A stretch of 24,232 nucleotides of DNA from Azolla pinnata (taxonomy: Eukaryota > Streptophyta > Polypodiopsida > Salviniales > Salviniaceae), in NCBI GenBank assembly GCA_037176905.1, contig JBBBWG010008413.1:1-24232 (forward strand), in the 5' to 3' direction. Shown one piece after another: positions 1 to 8,300 of this stretch (positions are counted from its first letter, which is position 1; each line of letters begins with the position of its first letter). The notes beneath the pieces were generated by a model that was not told the DNA's origin, did no database searches, and was given only the letters and a program-made list of their open reading frames with translations. The position numbers were made by a program, and so were the translations under genes.

Positions 1-240
1 CACCATCACCATCACCATCACCATCACCATCACCATCACCATCACCATCACCATCACCACCACCATCACCATCACCATCACCATCACCAGCATCAGCACC
101 AGCACCAGCACCATCACCGTCACTACCACCGTCATCATAACCAGCACCACCACCATCACCGTCACCACCACCGTCATCATAACCAGCACCACCACCATCG
201 TCATCATCATCATCATCATCATCACCGCCACCATCGTCGT
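1..240. repeat. CAC/CAT microsatellite-minisatellite in the intron of the minus-strand cupin gene
   Basis: The first ~90 bases are almost pure (CACCAT)n. The array then degenerates into CAC, CAG, CGT and CAT triplets. Within the degenerate part a 42-bp segment is duplicated in tandem: CACCGTCA starts at 115 and again at 157, each followed by the same CCACCGTCATCATAACCAGC stretch. A short (CAT)n run follows at about 203-225. On the minus strand the tract reads GGTGAT/GATGGT and lies downstream of the exon 1 donor of the cupin-like gene, so it is read as intronic. The plus-strand translation (His-rich) has no supported gene around it. The array continues beyond the left edge. Confidence 0.85.
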
Positions 241-314
241 GCGCCATCGCCTTCCACCAGGCCTATCGAAATCAAAGAGCAAAACAGAGAAGGAAGGGGG
301 AAAGGCGGACTGAC

Positions 315-454
315 TTGGGCCAGGATCGGATGCCGAGCTCCGAGATCCGGGAATCATCGATGGATCGCTCCACGACGATGTTGAAGCATTCCGGCGGCTT
401 CGTCTGCGGATCGGGGGGCGGAGAGGGGTCGTCTTCTGCATCAGGATCAGCCAT
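315..454 (-). CDS. First coding exon of a DUF861/cupin_3-type small cupin protein (partial)
   Basis: The minus-strand ATG at 454 opens a frame with an acidic, Pro-rich N-terminus (MADPDAEDDPSPPPDP) followed by FNIVVERS, DSRISELGIRSWPK. The pattern of a V-E-R/K beta strand, then E/D-S-R/K-L-x-E-L-G-V/I-x-x-W-P-K, is the characteristic entry into the plant RmlC-like cupin (DUF861, cupin_3) proteins, where W-P-K is normally followed by W-G-C-x-P. The frame keeps open past WPK but loses family character. A good donor, AA|GTCAGT, lies exactly there (intron starts at 314), so the last codon (AA-) would be completed by the next exon, outside the window to the left. Family members are short single-domain proteins, some plastid-associated; the substrate is generally unknown. 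The assignment rests on about 20 residues, so it is good but not certain. The gene is divergent from the giant plus-strand gene. Confidence 0.6.
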
Positions 455-570
455 GGGAAAGTGGAGGCGCAGGAGGAGAGCAGCGCTCGGCGGAGAGGCG
501 CAGGAGGAAAGGAGAGGAAGAAGGGAAGAAGGCGGAAAATTAGGGTTTCAGCGGCGCAGGGAGCTATATG
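455..570 (-). promoter_or_regulatory. Pyrimidine-rich leader/core promoter with telo-box of the cupin-like gene
   Basis: Upstream of the minus-strand ATG the template is purine-rich on the plus strand (about 460-535), so the sense strand is a CT-rich tract typical of plant 5' leaders and Y-patches. At 541-548 the plus strand TAGGGTTT is the reverse of AAACCCTA, a telo-box often found close to the transcription start of plant housekeeping and translation-related genes. No clear TATA box is seen in the expected place, so the exact start of transcription is not assigned. Confidence 0.45.
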
Positions 571-577
571 ATGAGGC

Positions 578-713
578 GGTCAAGTCAACGCAGGTGTGTT
601 GTGGGGGCCTCGTCCGCCACACACGTGTGGGGTCCCACCTCAGTCAATCTTTGACCGGATCCGGTCAAACCGCTGACCCGGTCAAACGTTGACCGGGCCG
701 GACGTTTGGTCAA
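578..713. promoter_or_regulatory. W-box cluster (WRKY-type TTGAC sites) with a G-box and a 20-bp palindrome
   Basis: Six TTGACC hexamers on one strand or the other lie at 578-583, 651-656, 663-668, 680-685, 689-694 and 708-713. Extra TTGAC cores lie at 584-588 and 643-647, making eight cores in 136 bp. Positions 650-669 form a perfect palindrome of two inverted W-boxes around GGATCC; a second inverted pair (680-694) is spaced by ACG. A CACGTG G-box sits at 622-627. W-boxes are the known binding site of WRKY transcription factors and the G-box of bZIP/bHLH factors. The cluster lies about 125-260 bp upstream of the cupin-like ATG on its strand, a typical proximal promoter position. That it regulates that gene is inference. 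Confidence 0.6.
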
Positions 714-720
714 GCGCGCC

Positions 721-1417
721 CGTTTCACACTACGGAGCCGGCCTCCGCAGAAGAACTTTCCCGAAGTCTTTCTACGGGCTTCTTGCGTTTTTTGTTTTTT
801 AGGGCTCTGTTTCGGGGGAGCTGTTAGGATGCGTCGAATACTGAAACCTCGGTAGATCAAATACAGGACGATCCGTTACGTAACGTTTAGCGTTTTAGTT
901 TGTTTTGCCTGAGAATACGATCTCTGCAACTGTCTCTTTATGCGCCTCGAAAAAACAAAGCCCGACTCTTTTAGAAGCTTTTTTTTTTTTTTCAGGGGAC
1001 TTGGAACCTGAATTGCCCGATCCGCTCGGAAGTGTAGCAGGTTTCTTTATACCGGCCGATTGAGCTGAGTAGTCGAATAGACAAATAGATACAACTAACT
1101 GCGAATCAATCATGCGCGCTGGTTATTTTCACCTCCTATTACAGAGAATGTTCAAAACATCTGAAGCTTGTCGAAACATCTTTAAATTCTTTTGGAAGTT
1201 TCTTTCTTGTTTTTTTTCGTTACAATATATAGTATTTAGCCTCATGACTATGATTTCGATAACTAATCAAAGGATATTGCTTCGGGAAATTAGAAAAAAA
1301 AGTCACGTTGTTCGAACGATACAACTTCTCGTTCGCTCTATTGTAGGATAGCTCATGGAGCTGGTGCTAATTTATAATGAGAGTCCTCTTACTGTGTGTG
1401 TGTGTGTGTTCTCGGTA
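721..1417. other. Intergenic, no gene recognised
   Basis: No coding pattern with splice sites or family signature was seen on either strand. Notable small items are a 12-bp palindrome CGTTACGTAACG at 874-885, a run of about 15 T ending near 992, and a short (TG)n tract at about 1394-1409. Short open frames here are AT-rich and unsupported. Confidence 0.6.
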
Positions 1418-1872
1418 TGAGCTCTTTAACCCCTATACAAACACATCCTTTGTTTCTTCTTCCAAATAATTATCTTACCATTAGTGAAAAAGGCCAAAAG
1501 GCTATACAACTTGTACAAAGTGTCGAACCTACGATAATATCATCGACGTGTTTCAATATGAGCTTTTCAATCCCTTATGTATAGATATATAGTTCATCTT
1601 CTTTTTTTCCCCCCGAAAACTAATCTTACCATTAGTTTGAAAGGCCATGAGGCTATACAACTTGTGCAAAGAGTTTGAACCTATCATATAAATCCAGGTG
1701 TTCACAGTAAGAGCTCTTCTCAACCCTTCTCTGTATAGTTCCATTTTTCACATCAAAAGAAATTATCTTACCATTACTGAAAAAGGCCATATAAGGCAAT
1801 ACAAACACAACTTGTGCAAAGAGTTGAATCTGTCATATGAGTGGGGTGTGAGATCTTCAACCCCTATCTAGT
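1418..1872. repeat. Three-copy diverged tandem repeat, unit 142-151 bp
   Basis: A block containing CTTACCATTA, then AAAGGCC, then GGCTATACAACTTG, TGCAAAGAGTT, GAACCTA and finally GAGCTCTTCAACCC recurs three times. The CTTACC anchor is at 1474, 1625 and 1767, giving periods of 151 and 142 bp. A lone copy of the unit's tail (GAGCTCTTTAACCCCTAT) precedes the first full copy at about 1420. The copies differ by many substitutions and small indels, so the duplication is not recent. Open frames crossing the copies are not conserved, so no protein is inferred. Confidence 0.8.
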
Positions 1873-4439
1873 TTCCTTCGAAAGATGAAAGGCCACACCA
1901 GCTTCACCACCAAAACGCTATAAAATCGTGTTAATACTTTCTCTCGAGCCCGTCTATCTATCGGAGACAAGACATAAAATCTTCAAACGAGGGCTTCTTC
2001 CGTTGCTATGTCCCCACGATTCCGTGATCGATCGATCGATCGATCGACGCATTCGGGGCGATTGTCATCGCTACGAAATCCTTCATTCCAAAAAAAGCAC
2101 AAGGGTTTTGCTACAAGCCATGGCACGATCGGTTTGTCGGAATGTGCCGCGATTTTCGTTTGTTTTTTCTCTTTTTTTGTGTGTGTTGGTTTGTGAGATC
2201 CTGAAGCACTTCTTGCTTTGATGATTCCTCCCTCGTTTCAGTCGTCGATCCGTGTCCATGGCCTCTTACCTTTCGGCAAGAAAGCTGTAGGCCCAATCTC
2301 GGGCGGCTGTCGATTTTATTCAAATGTCGGCCGATGGATAAGGACAACACTGAGATCGCCGTCCATACGCCCAAAAACCTCGCTTCGATTCTGCGAACCA
2401 AGTGCATTTACGCTATAATCACAGTGTTAGAGCTACACCAGGGGCTGATTATGCGGAGCCGATCGGCCGTTGTTTACGACGCTAATTGATAACAAAAACG
2501 ATTCGATCCGAGCGCTTGAGTCGGGTCTTGCAGTTTTGCAGTCTAATAATTTCGGCCTTACAACTATGATTTTGATGTTTAATGAAAAGATTTTCTTTCC
2601 TTTTGGGAAAAAATCGTCGCTTCTGTTTTATGATAAATGTGTATAAAAAACAAAAGCTCGTCATGCGCCCGGCTAACAATCTTCTTCTACACAAGGGCTA
2701 AAGTTTTCAAGATCTTGACCCTCTTCAGTACATAATTTTGGCATTGATTACTATAATTTTGACATTGATTACTAACGATCGTTCTTGATTTATGGAAGAA
2801 CAAGCACCCGAAATAAGTGGCCAAAGTTCCAACCAACAATCTCTCATGCAAACCCTCTGGGAAGAAAGAAAGATATATTAAAGTCAGCTTAGACCAATAT
2901 CTGATGCGCTAATGTTCGGAACGATCAGACAACCATGGAATCCTCGAGAGAAAAGAAATGCCCGATAGATCCTCGAAAATACAATGGCCCGAAGATGCTG
3001 CCGCCGCAAAAGCTGCTCGATTATAGGATGGCCCCACCCAGATGACTCTGGCTAACGGAACAATTTATTCCTCGATTTTAGAGGGAAAACCTCTGTTTCT
3101 TCTGTAAGCTTTCTGTGTGTGTGTTTTCCCAATCCCTGGTAATTCTAGCAAGTCAAGTGGCTCTTCCACTAGAATCGGAGATTTGCGCCTCTATCAATCA
3201 TAACTCTTGTAATCAATGTGAATAAAACTCTGTCGATCTATATGTTGTGGCTAGGATTTTTTTTGTTCGCTTTACTTGCTACGACGATCAGCTTCTCAAC
3301 TTCGAGCTCAAATGGATACATGCCAAGATCGTATTGTAGAGATCTCTACGAAACACGTAGTATAACTCTCTCAGAATTAGAGGCTTTGTGACAAGAAATA
3401 AGCTTTGAAGTAAACATTAAGAATGTGATACGAGAAGTTGGACTCGTATATCTGGTAACTCCGATTATTATTGGTGTGACTTTGATCCATGCATTCGTGA
3501 GTCCTCGTTCTATCAGATTGTTTATCCGGATACCATGCTCACTATTGAGATTGCCTGGCGAAGTTGCTCCCGAATCATCGCTCCAGAACAACTGATGCTT
3601 GCTCACATCAGCAGCTTTAACAAGTCGGATCGAGGAGGAGCGAAAGGCAACTGGCACTTCATCGGAATCGAGATACTCGCCTCCGGTTTCTAGAAGTTAG
3701 CAAGAAGTTTGTTTAAGCTCCGAATCGTGTCGTGCATTTTAAGCCTCGGTTTCCTCTGGGGAAAAAAAGTCGTAGATTTCATCCTCGATGTTAGCATGAT
3801 GATGGGCCCTTCCTTTCAGGACGATTGGCGCCGCATACTTGTGATGATGATCGATTGAAGGGGGTTTTTCTTCACCTCCTCCTCATCTGCATCTGCATCG
3901 ACTGACTGACTGATCGAGTTGTCTCGCGATTTCACTTCTGCTTCTTTTTTTAACACATGGAACGCCTGCAGAACGATTGCCATCGAATCGCTCGTTAACC
4001 TTACTTCCATAGCAAACATGTGTGTGGTGATGATTATCCCACCGATTGTCTCGATGCCCTTGCAATACATCCTAGATCTCAGTTGTAAAAGTTGGAATGG
4101 TTTTATTGCAGGCAAGGACATAACCACATGTCGCCTAAAAGCAAGATCTCTCACACATAGCAAAGGACATATGACTGTGTCCAATAGCAAGCTCAAAGAA
4201 GACACATGGAAAGAACAAGAATTCCACCAGGGGCATCAAGCTCGAAACTAGCGAAAAGCTGCTCGGAAGATGAGCACATGGAGTCTCTGAAAGAGTGCTA
4301 TGCTAGCAAAAAGATGATGAAGAAGAAGAAGACTTGAGAGAGCAAGGGGGGATGTATTTCTTCATTGTACAATGGAATTGCATCGACCGATGAGTTCGTA
4401 TTTCATTCTAGCCGGCAGCGCGTCGATCGATTCGTACTC
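1873..4439. other. Intergenic stretch, no recognisable gene
   Basis: About 2.6 kb contain no family I recognise. A (GATC)n run of about five units lies at 2026-2047. Open frames of about 100-130 codons exist on the minus strand at 3346-3657 and 3816-4205 and on the plus strand at 3919-4251. The last two overlap on opposite strands, and none shows a domain, splice context or convincing codon pattern. An AATAAA polyadenylation-like hexamer is present near 3221. A decayed gene or element could be hidden here, but I cannot support one. Confidence 0.5.
2732..2773. repeat. 21-bp tandem duplication
   Basis: The 21-bp unit beginning ATAATTTTGGCATTGATTAC at 2732-2752 is followed directly by a copy at 2753-2773 with one change (GGC to GAC). 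This is a short local duplication in AT-rich intergenic DNA with no visible function. Confidence 0.85.
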
Positions 4440-5290
4440 CAACTGTTGTACGTCGCAGCATTTGCCGTAATCGGCATCGATTGATTTGTAGTTAAGCATC
4501 GGCCATCGTAATTAGCGTCGATCGATTTGTAGTTAGCATCGGCCATCGTAATTAGCGTCGATCGATTTGTTGTTAGCATCGGCCGTCGTAATTAGCGTCG
4601 ACTGATTTGTTGTTCACTGTAGTGATTAGCATCGGTCGGTGCAGTTAGCGTCGCTTCATTAATGGATTCGATCGTGGCAATTAGCATCGGTCGGTGCAAT
4701 TAGCGTCGCTTCATTAATGGATTCGATCGTAGCAATTAGCATCGGTCGGTGCAATTAGCGTCGCTTCATTAATGGATTCGATCGCAGCAGTTAGCATCGG
4801 TCGAAACGTATTTCATTGTCGTGAATCAGCATTGCTGTTGACTAATTAGGGGTTTTCAGTCTCGTAATCAGCATCAACTAGTAGTTCGCATCTTGATTCT
4901 AGCAATTGGCATCGATGAATTCATATTCCATTGCAGCGGTCACCGCTCCCTTTCCGTAATTAGCCTTGATCAGCAACGATTCTCATCGTAGTAATCAGCA
5001 TCGGTTGCTCCGCATTCCATTGCCGTAATTAGCATCAGCCGACAACGATTTGGTTCTCGCTTATTAGCATGCAACATGGATTCGGACCTCGCTGTAGCAA
5101 TCAGGGCCTCGACGATCGATTTGTGCTCCATCATCAGCGATTAGCATCGTTTAACCGGCACATGCTGTCCGATAAGCATGCCATTGCTGTAATTACTAAC
5201 TAGCATCGATGATTTAGGATCTCGTTAATCGTAATTTCCAGCGATTAATCAGGATTCCATTGCACTAATTAGCACGGCTTGAATACTCCG
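4440..5290. repeat. Composite minisatellite region built on a TTAGCRTCG core
   Basis: Two exact minisatellites sit inside a longer decayed region. A 40-bp unit (anchor GGCCATCGTAATTAGCGTCG at 4501, 4541 and, with one change, 4581) has about four copies from 4464 to 4620. It is followed by a 55-bp unit (anchor TTAGCGTCGCTTCATTAATG) at 4645, 4700 and 4755, about 3.3 copies over 4624-4804. Both units contain TTAGCATCG and TTAGCGTCG. From 4805 to 5290 the same core recurs at irregular spacing (ATCAGCATC, ATTGGCATCG, ATTAGCATG, CTAGCATCG and similar), about 20 related cores in all. No reading frame is conserved through it. Confidence 0.8.
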
Positions 5291-6414
5291 TTATTTCGAT
5301 ACATAAACAGCACATAATAGAGAGATATGGAGGAGAAAAGGGCATCCATCATCTATATGGGGTTCATTCATGATAAAAGAGAGCCGACAGTGATGAAGAG
5401 ATTTTGTAGGAGATGAGAAGAGGTTCTGAGATTATGAATTCCCAACCACCAAAAGAAGGGCAATTTGGAGAATTGAAATTGTTGGATAGCCCTCCTGCTC
5501 GCGTGCATAAAGTAGATACCCTGGGACCCTGTTGTATTCATCGAACAGGGCCTTAGATTTCATACAGAAACCCAAAACTAAATCAATATACAACAATTGG
5601 AGCCCAATCAACAGAAAACAATTCCAGGAGGTTTTCAGAATGCAAGTGAAGAATAAGAATTGCACCCAACAACAGCAGACGTCAAAAATCCAAACAAATA
5701 GAAGAAACAGAGGCGTTCAGAATTTTATTTTTTTTTGTAAAGGGCTGTATGAGAAGATGCCACTGTATATATGAAATCACATCAAAATATAAACAGGAGC
5801 ACGAACAAATAGGTTGGGAATTCAGATAAGCTTTTTGTTTCTTGTCTTTTAACAAAATTTGAAGAGCAAGCAAGCGAAAGACTGCTCCAAACAATAATAA
5901 TAATCACTCGATCAATCAATAAAAAGATGGATGCCAAGAAAACTAAGAACAAAAATCCTAGGAATTCATATACCCTTTTACCTAGAGAGCAAAAATTGCT
6001 CCCAGACATAAAAAAATATAGAAATATAAAAAAACTATAAAAAACTGAAGGTTGTATAATAAGAGGCAGGGATGCCAACAAAAAAACATTTAAAGAAAAA
6101 ACAAAATACAACAGAGAAGCCCAAATCCTTGTAAAACAAAATCTTTGGAAATTCCAGATAAGCTTTGGCAAGTGAAAGAAAATTGCAAAAACAGAACAAA
6201 AACGAAAAGAATGAAGAAAAGAAATCCAGACTGATGCCAATATGTGTCGTATAAGTATTGAATAAAAGATGAAAAAAATGGCGTTATCTATCTATCGATC
6301 TATATATATGTGTAGAGAGAGAGAGAGAGAGTGTGTGTGTGTGTACAAGATGCCATTGAGGATGTAATATACATCGTATGAATGTTGAACGGAAAACGAG
6401 AAAAACAATGGCAT
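5291..6414. other. A-rich intergenic stretch with microsatellites
   Basis: The plus strand is A-rich and G-poor over about 5550-6280. This creates a long hydrophobic minus-strand open frame (5782-6240) full of Phe, Leu, Ser and Ile, which is what T-rich DNA gives by chance, so no gene is called. A compound microsatellite (AG)n(GT)n lies at about 6314-6344 next to TATATATA at 6301-6308. Nothing else was recognised. Confidence 0.5.
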
Positions 6415-6760
6415 ATGTATATGTATATAAGAATAGGGATGGGGGTTTTTGTATGCTTTATCTATATATGATTCAATAAGCGAAAAAGGGAATGAATGAA
6501 TGAATGAAGCAAGCAATTTGTGCATTTCTGCAAGAAAGATACCGATTTCTGAGGAAGATAAATGTGGAATGAGAAGTGAGACAAAAACAAAAAAACCGGC
6601 ACATACATACATGTATATTATGGGGATGGGGGTTTTGGCATGCTATATATGTATGTATTGATTCAATAAGCAAAAAAAGGGGGGAATGAAAGAATGCAAC
6701 GAAGCAAGCAATTTGTGCATTTCTGCCGAAAGATACCGATTTCTGAGGGGGTGGGTGTTG
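6415..6760. repeat. Tandem duplication, unit about 190-195 bp, upstream of the giant gene
   Basis: Two copies are seen. GGGATGGGGGTTTT, a TATAT stretch, ATTCAATAAG (6471 and 6661), a GAATGAA-rich tract, AAGCAATTTGTGCATTTCTG (6511 and 6706) and AAAGATACCGATTTCTGAGG occur in the same order in both. The spacing grows from 190 to 195 bp because of small indels. The duplicate lies just upstream of the putative promoter of the plus-strand gene. Open frames across it on the minus strand are unsupported. Confidence 0.8.
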
Positions 6761-6949
6761 TGAAAGGAAAGAAGAGCAAGAAAGAAAAAAAATAAAACAG
6801 TGAAGGGAAGAAAAAGGAAGAAAGATGAAGATTCCATTGAACCAAAAAAAGGTAGTAGCATAGTAGCAGCCAGCTCTGCATTTGCTTACATACACATTCA
6901 TGGATCTCTCTGCAATGTATCCATCCATCCATGCATCATCTATCTATGA

Positions 6950-7007
6950 ATAGATATATATGCATATGTATATATATATACAGATGTGTGTGAGAGAGAG
7001 AGAGAGA
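6950..7007 (+). promoter_or_regulatory. Putative core promoter of the giant gene: TATA-rich tract plus GA repeat
   Basis: A TATATATATATA tract (about 6969-6980, with further TATATATG just upstream) is followed by a (GA)n run at about 6992-7007. From about 7030 the sequence changes to a strongly pyrimidine-rich composition that looks like a plant leader. GA repeats are known targets of BPC/GAGA-binding proteins in plants. The placement is inferred from composition and order; no transcription start can be read directly, and other AT-rich tracts upstream are alternatives. Confidence 0.3.
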
Positions 7008-7009
7008 AT

Positions 7010-8090
7010 TTGGCTTTGTGCATATCTTGAGCTGTTTTCTGCTTTGCTCGAAAGAGTGCACAGAATTCGCCATAGCCTTCTTGCTCATTCCTGTTCTCTG
7101 CTCCTGTGTGTTTTTTGGGTTCTTCACACTCTTTTCTCCTTCATCGAGATCGATCCGTTGCAGCTTCACAGCATCCTCACTCCTCATCTTCAGCATCATC
7201 ATCTCCCTCTTGGTTCACTTGCAGCACAAGAAGAATCACACCACTCACCACAACTCGGCCTCATCATCGCCATCATCATCATCCATCATCATCATCATCT
7301 TCTTCTTCTTCTTCATCAGCATCTGCAGCTTCATTCGGGATTCTCCATCGCACAAGGCTTCTAGTATCTCATCGAGGTTTTTTTGTTCTCTCCTCTTTTC
7401 CTGCATCAAAGGGAATCTGTAGACACGATTAGGTCTTCAAGGAAACCCATCAACACCTTCATAAAGAAGCTTAAGACAAGACATATAGACACACACACAC
7501 ACACACACACATACACATAAGTTTGAGCTTAAACATCTTCCGCACATATACCTTCCATCATCACCAGCATCATCTTCATCATCAAGGTTCCATTGCTCTT
7601 ATATATCACATAGTTTGCTCTTGCAGGGTTCCATAGCTTTCTTTTCTTGTTTGCTATCGATCGAGCTCGCTTTATTTTTTTTGCATGCAAGCTCATCCTT
7701 CATTTTGATCATTGCATTTTCCTGAGTGCCTATATAACTCTCTACTGTTCCTGTTTCTTGTTTCTTTTGGTCTAGATCTCTCGCTGCAAGTTTGCTGTTT
7801 TTTTTTTATTACACAAACTTGCCTGAGATCAACCAGAATTTACATACATGCACTTGTGTGTCACGATTTTGTAGCTTTGCGCAACTTGTTCTCCTCAAAA
7901 CAGCTAGGACTTGTAGAGGAAATACATACTTCAATCTTTTGCTTTTCTGTTTGGAGTTTGTTTAAGTATTATAGAACAGCGACCTGCAGAGCAAGGTCCA
8001 GGTAAGATCAAGGTAAGGCATCGATCCTATTGAATTCATTCTATTTCGTTCCACATCAATACCTTCTTCTCTTCTTTGTGAGATCAAAAG
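7010..8090 (+). promoter_or_regulatory. Long pyrimidine-rich 5' leader, probably spliced
   Basis: Between the TATA-rich tract and the ATG at 8091 the plus strand is CT-rich with a (CAT)n/(CTT)n tract at 7261-7325 and an (AC)n run at 7489-7510. Several ATGs precede the chosen start; one at 7712 would open a frame to 8005. An unspliced leader would therefore be poorly translated. Candidate splice sites are an acceptor TTGCTCTTGCAG ending at 7626, and a donor CCAG|GTAAGATC at 8002 paired with an AG at 8081-8082. The latter would remove an 81-bp intron and place the junction just before the start codon. These are guesses from consensus. Confidence 0.35.
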
Positions 8091-8300
8091 ATGGGTAAGT
8101 GCTCGAGCAAGGAGAGGAGAGAGAAGAAGATGGTCTCTGAGGTGAAGGGTAGGAGGAAGGCTGCTAACAGCAGCAACCCATCACCATCGGGATCTTCATC
8201 GGGCTCACCATCTCCGACCCAAGCCAGTTCCCCGACAGCTCAGTCCTCCAAAGGCAACCGCAAGAAGTCCCGATCACAACCAATGCCTATCACCACCAAG
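8091..8300 (+). CDS. Exon 1: myristoylation signal and polybasic head (residues 1-70)
   Basis: The exon encodes MGKCSSKERREKKMV, a KGRRK cluster, a run rich in Ser, Pro and Gly (about residues 27-52), then KGNRKKSRS and PMPITTK. Gly2 with Ser6 and Lys7 fits the N-myristoyltransferase consensus, and Cys4 is positioned for palmitoylation. The three basic clusters could bind acidic lipids, and the interspersed Ser residues could switch this by phosphorylation. The frame reads on to a stop at 8477, but protein character is lost after AAG|GTAGTA, a usable donor at 8301 that joins in frame to exon 2. The head is strongly basic, unlike the acidic remainder of the protein. Confidence 0.7.

Noticed and set aside
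3060-3250. Possible old LTR-type fragment (T-rich leader, direct-repeat feel, AATAAA near the end)
   Set aside because: No matching second end, primer-binding site or coding remnant was found; resemblance is only compositional.
3346-3657. 103-codon minus-strand frame
   Set aside because: No recognisable domain, and the reverse strand is also largely open; could be a decayed gene, but nothing supports a call.
3816-4251. Overlapping open frames on both strands (129 and 110 codons)
   Set aside because: They compete for the same bases, have no family signature and are flanked by no convincing splice sites.
5782-6240. 152-codon minus-strand frame that looks like a multi-pass membrane protein
   Set aside because: It is the expected translation of T-rich DNA (Phe/Leu/Ser/Ile runs); no conserved pattern, start context or splice structure supports it.
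6473-6928. Overlapping minus-strand frames of 72-151 codons
   Set aside because: They run through the 190-bp duplication and purine-rich simple sequence in several phases at once, and none is preserved between the two copies.
7106-7432. Ser/His-rich open frames in the leader
   Set aside because: They are translations of the CAT/CTT microsatellite and CT-rich leader in three phases; not conserved coding.
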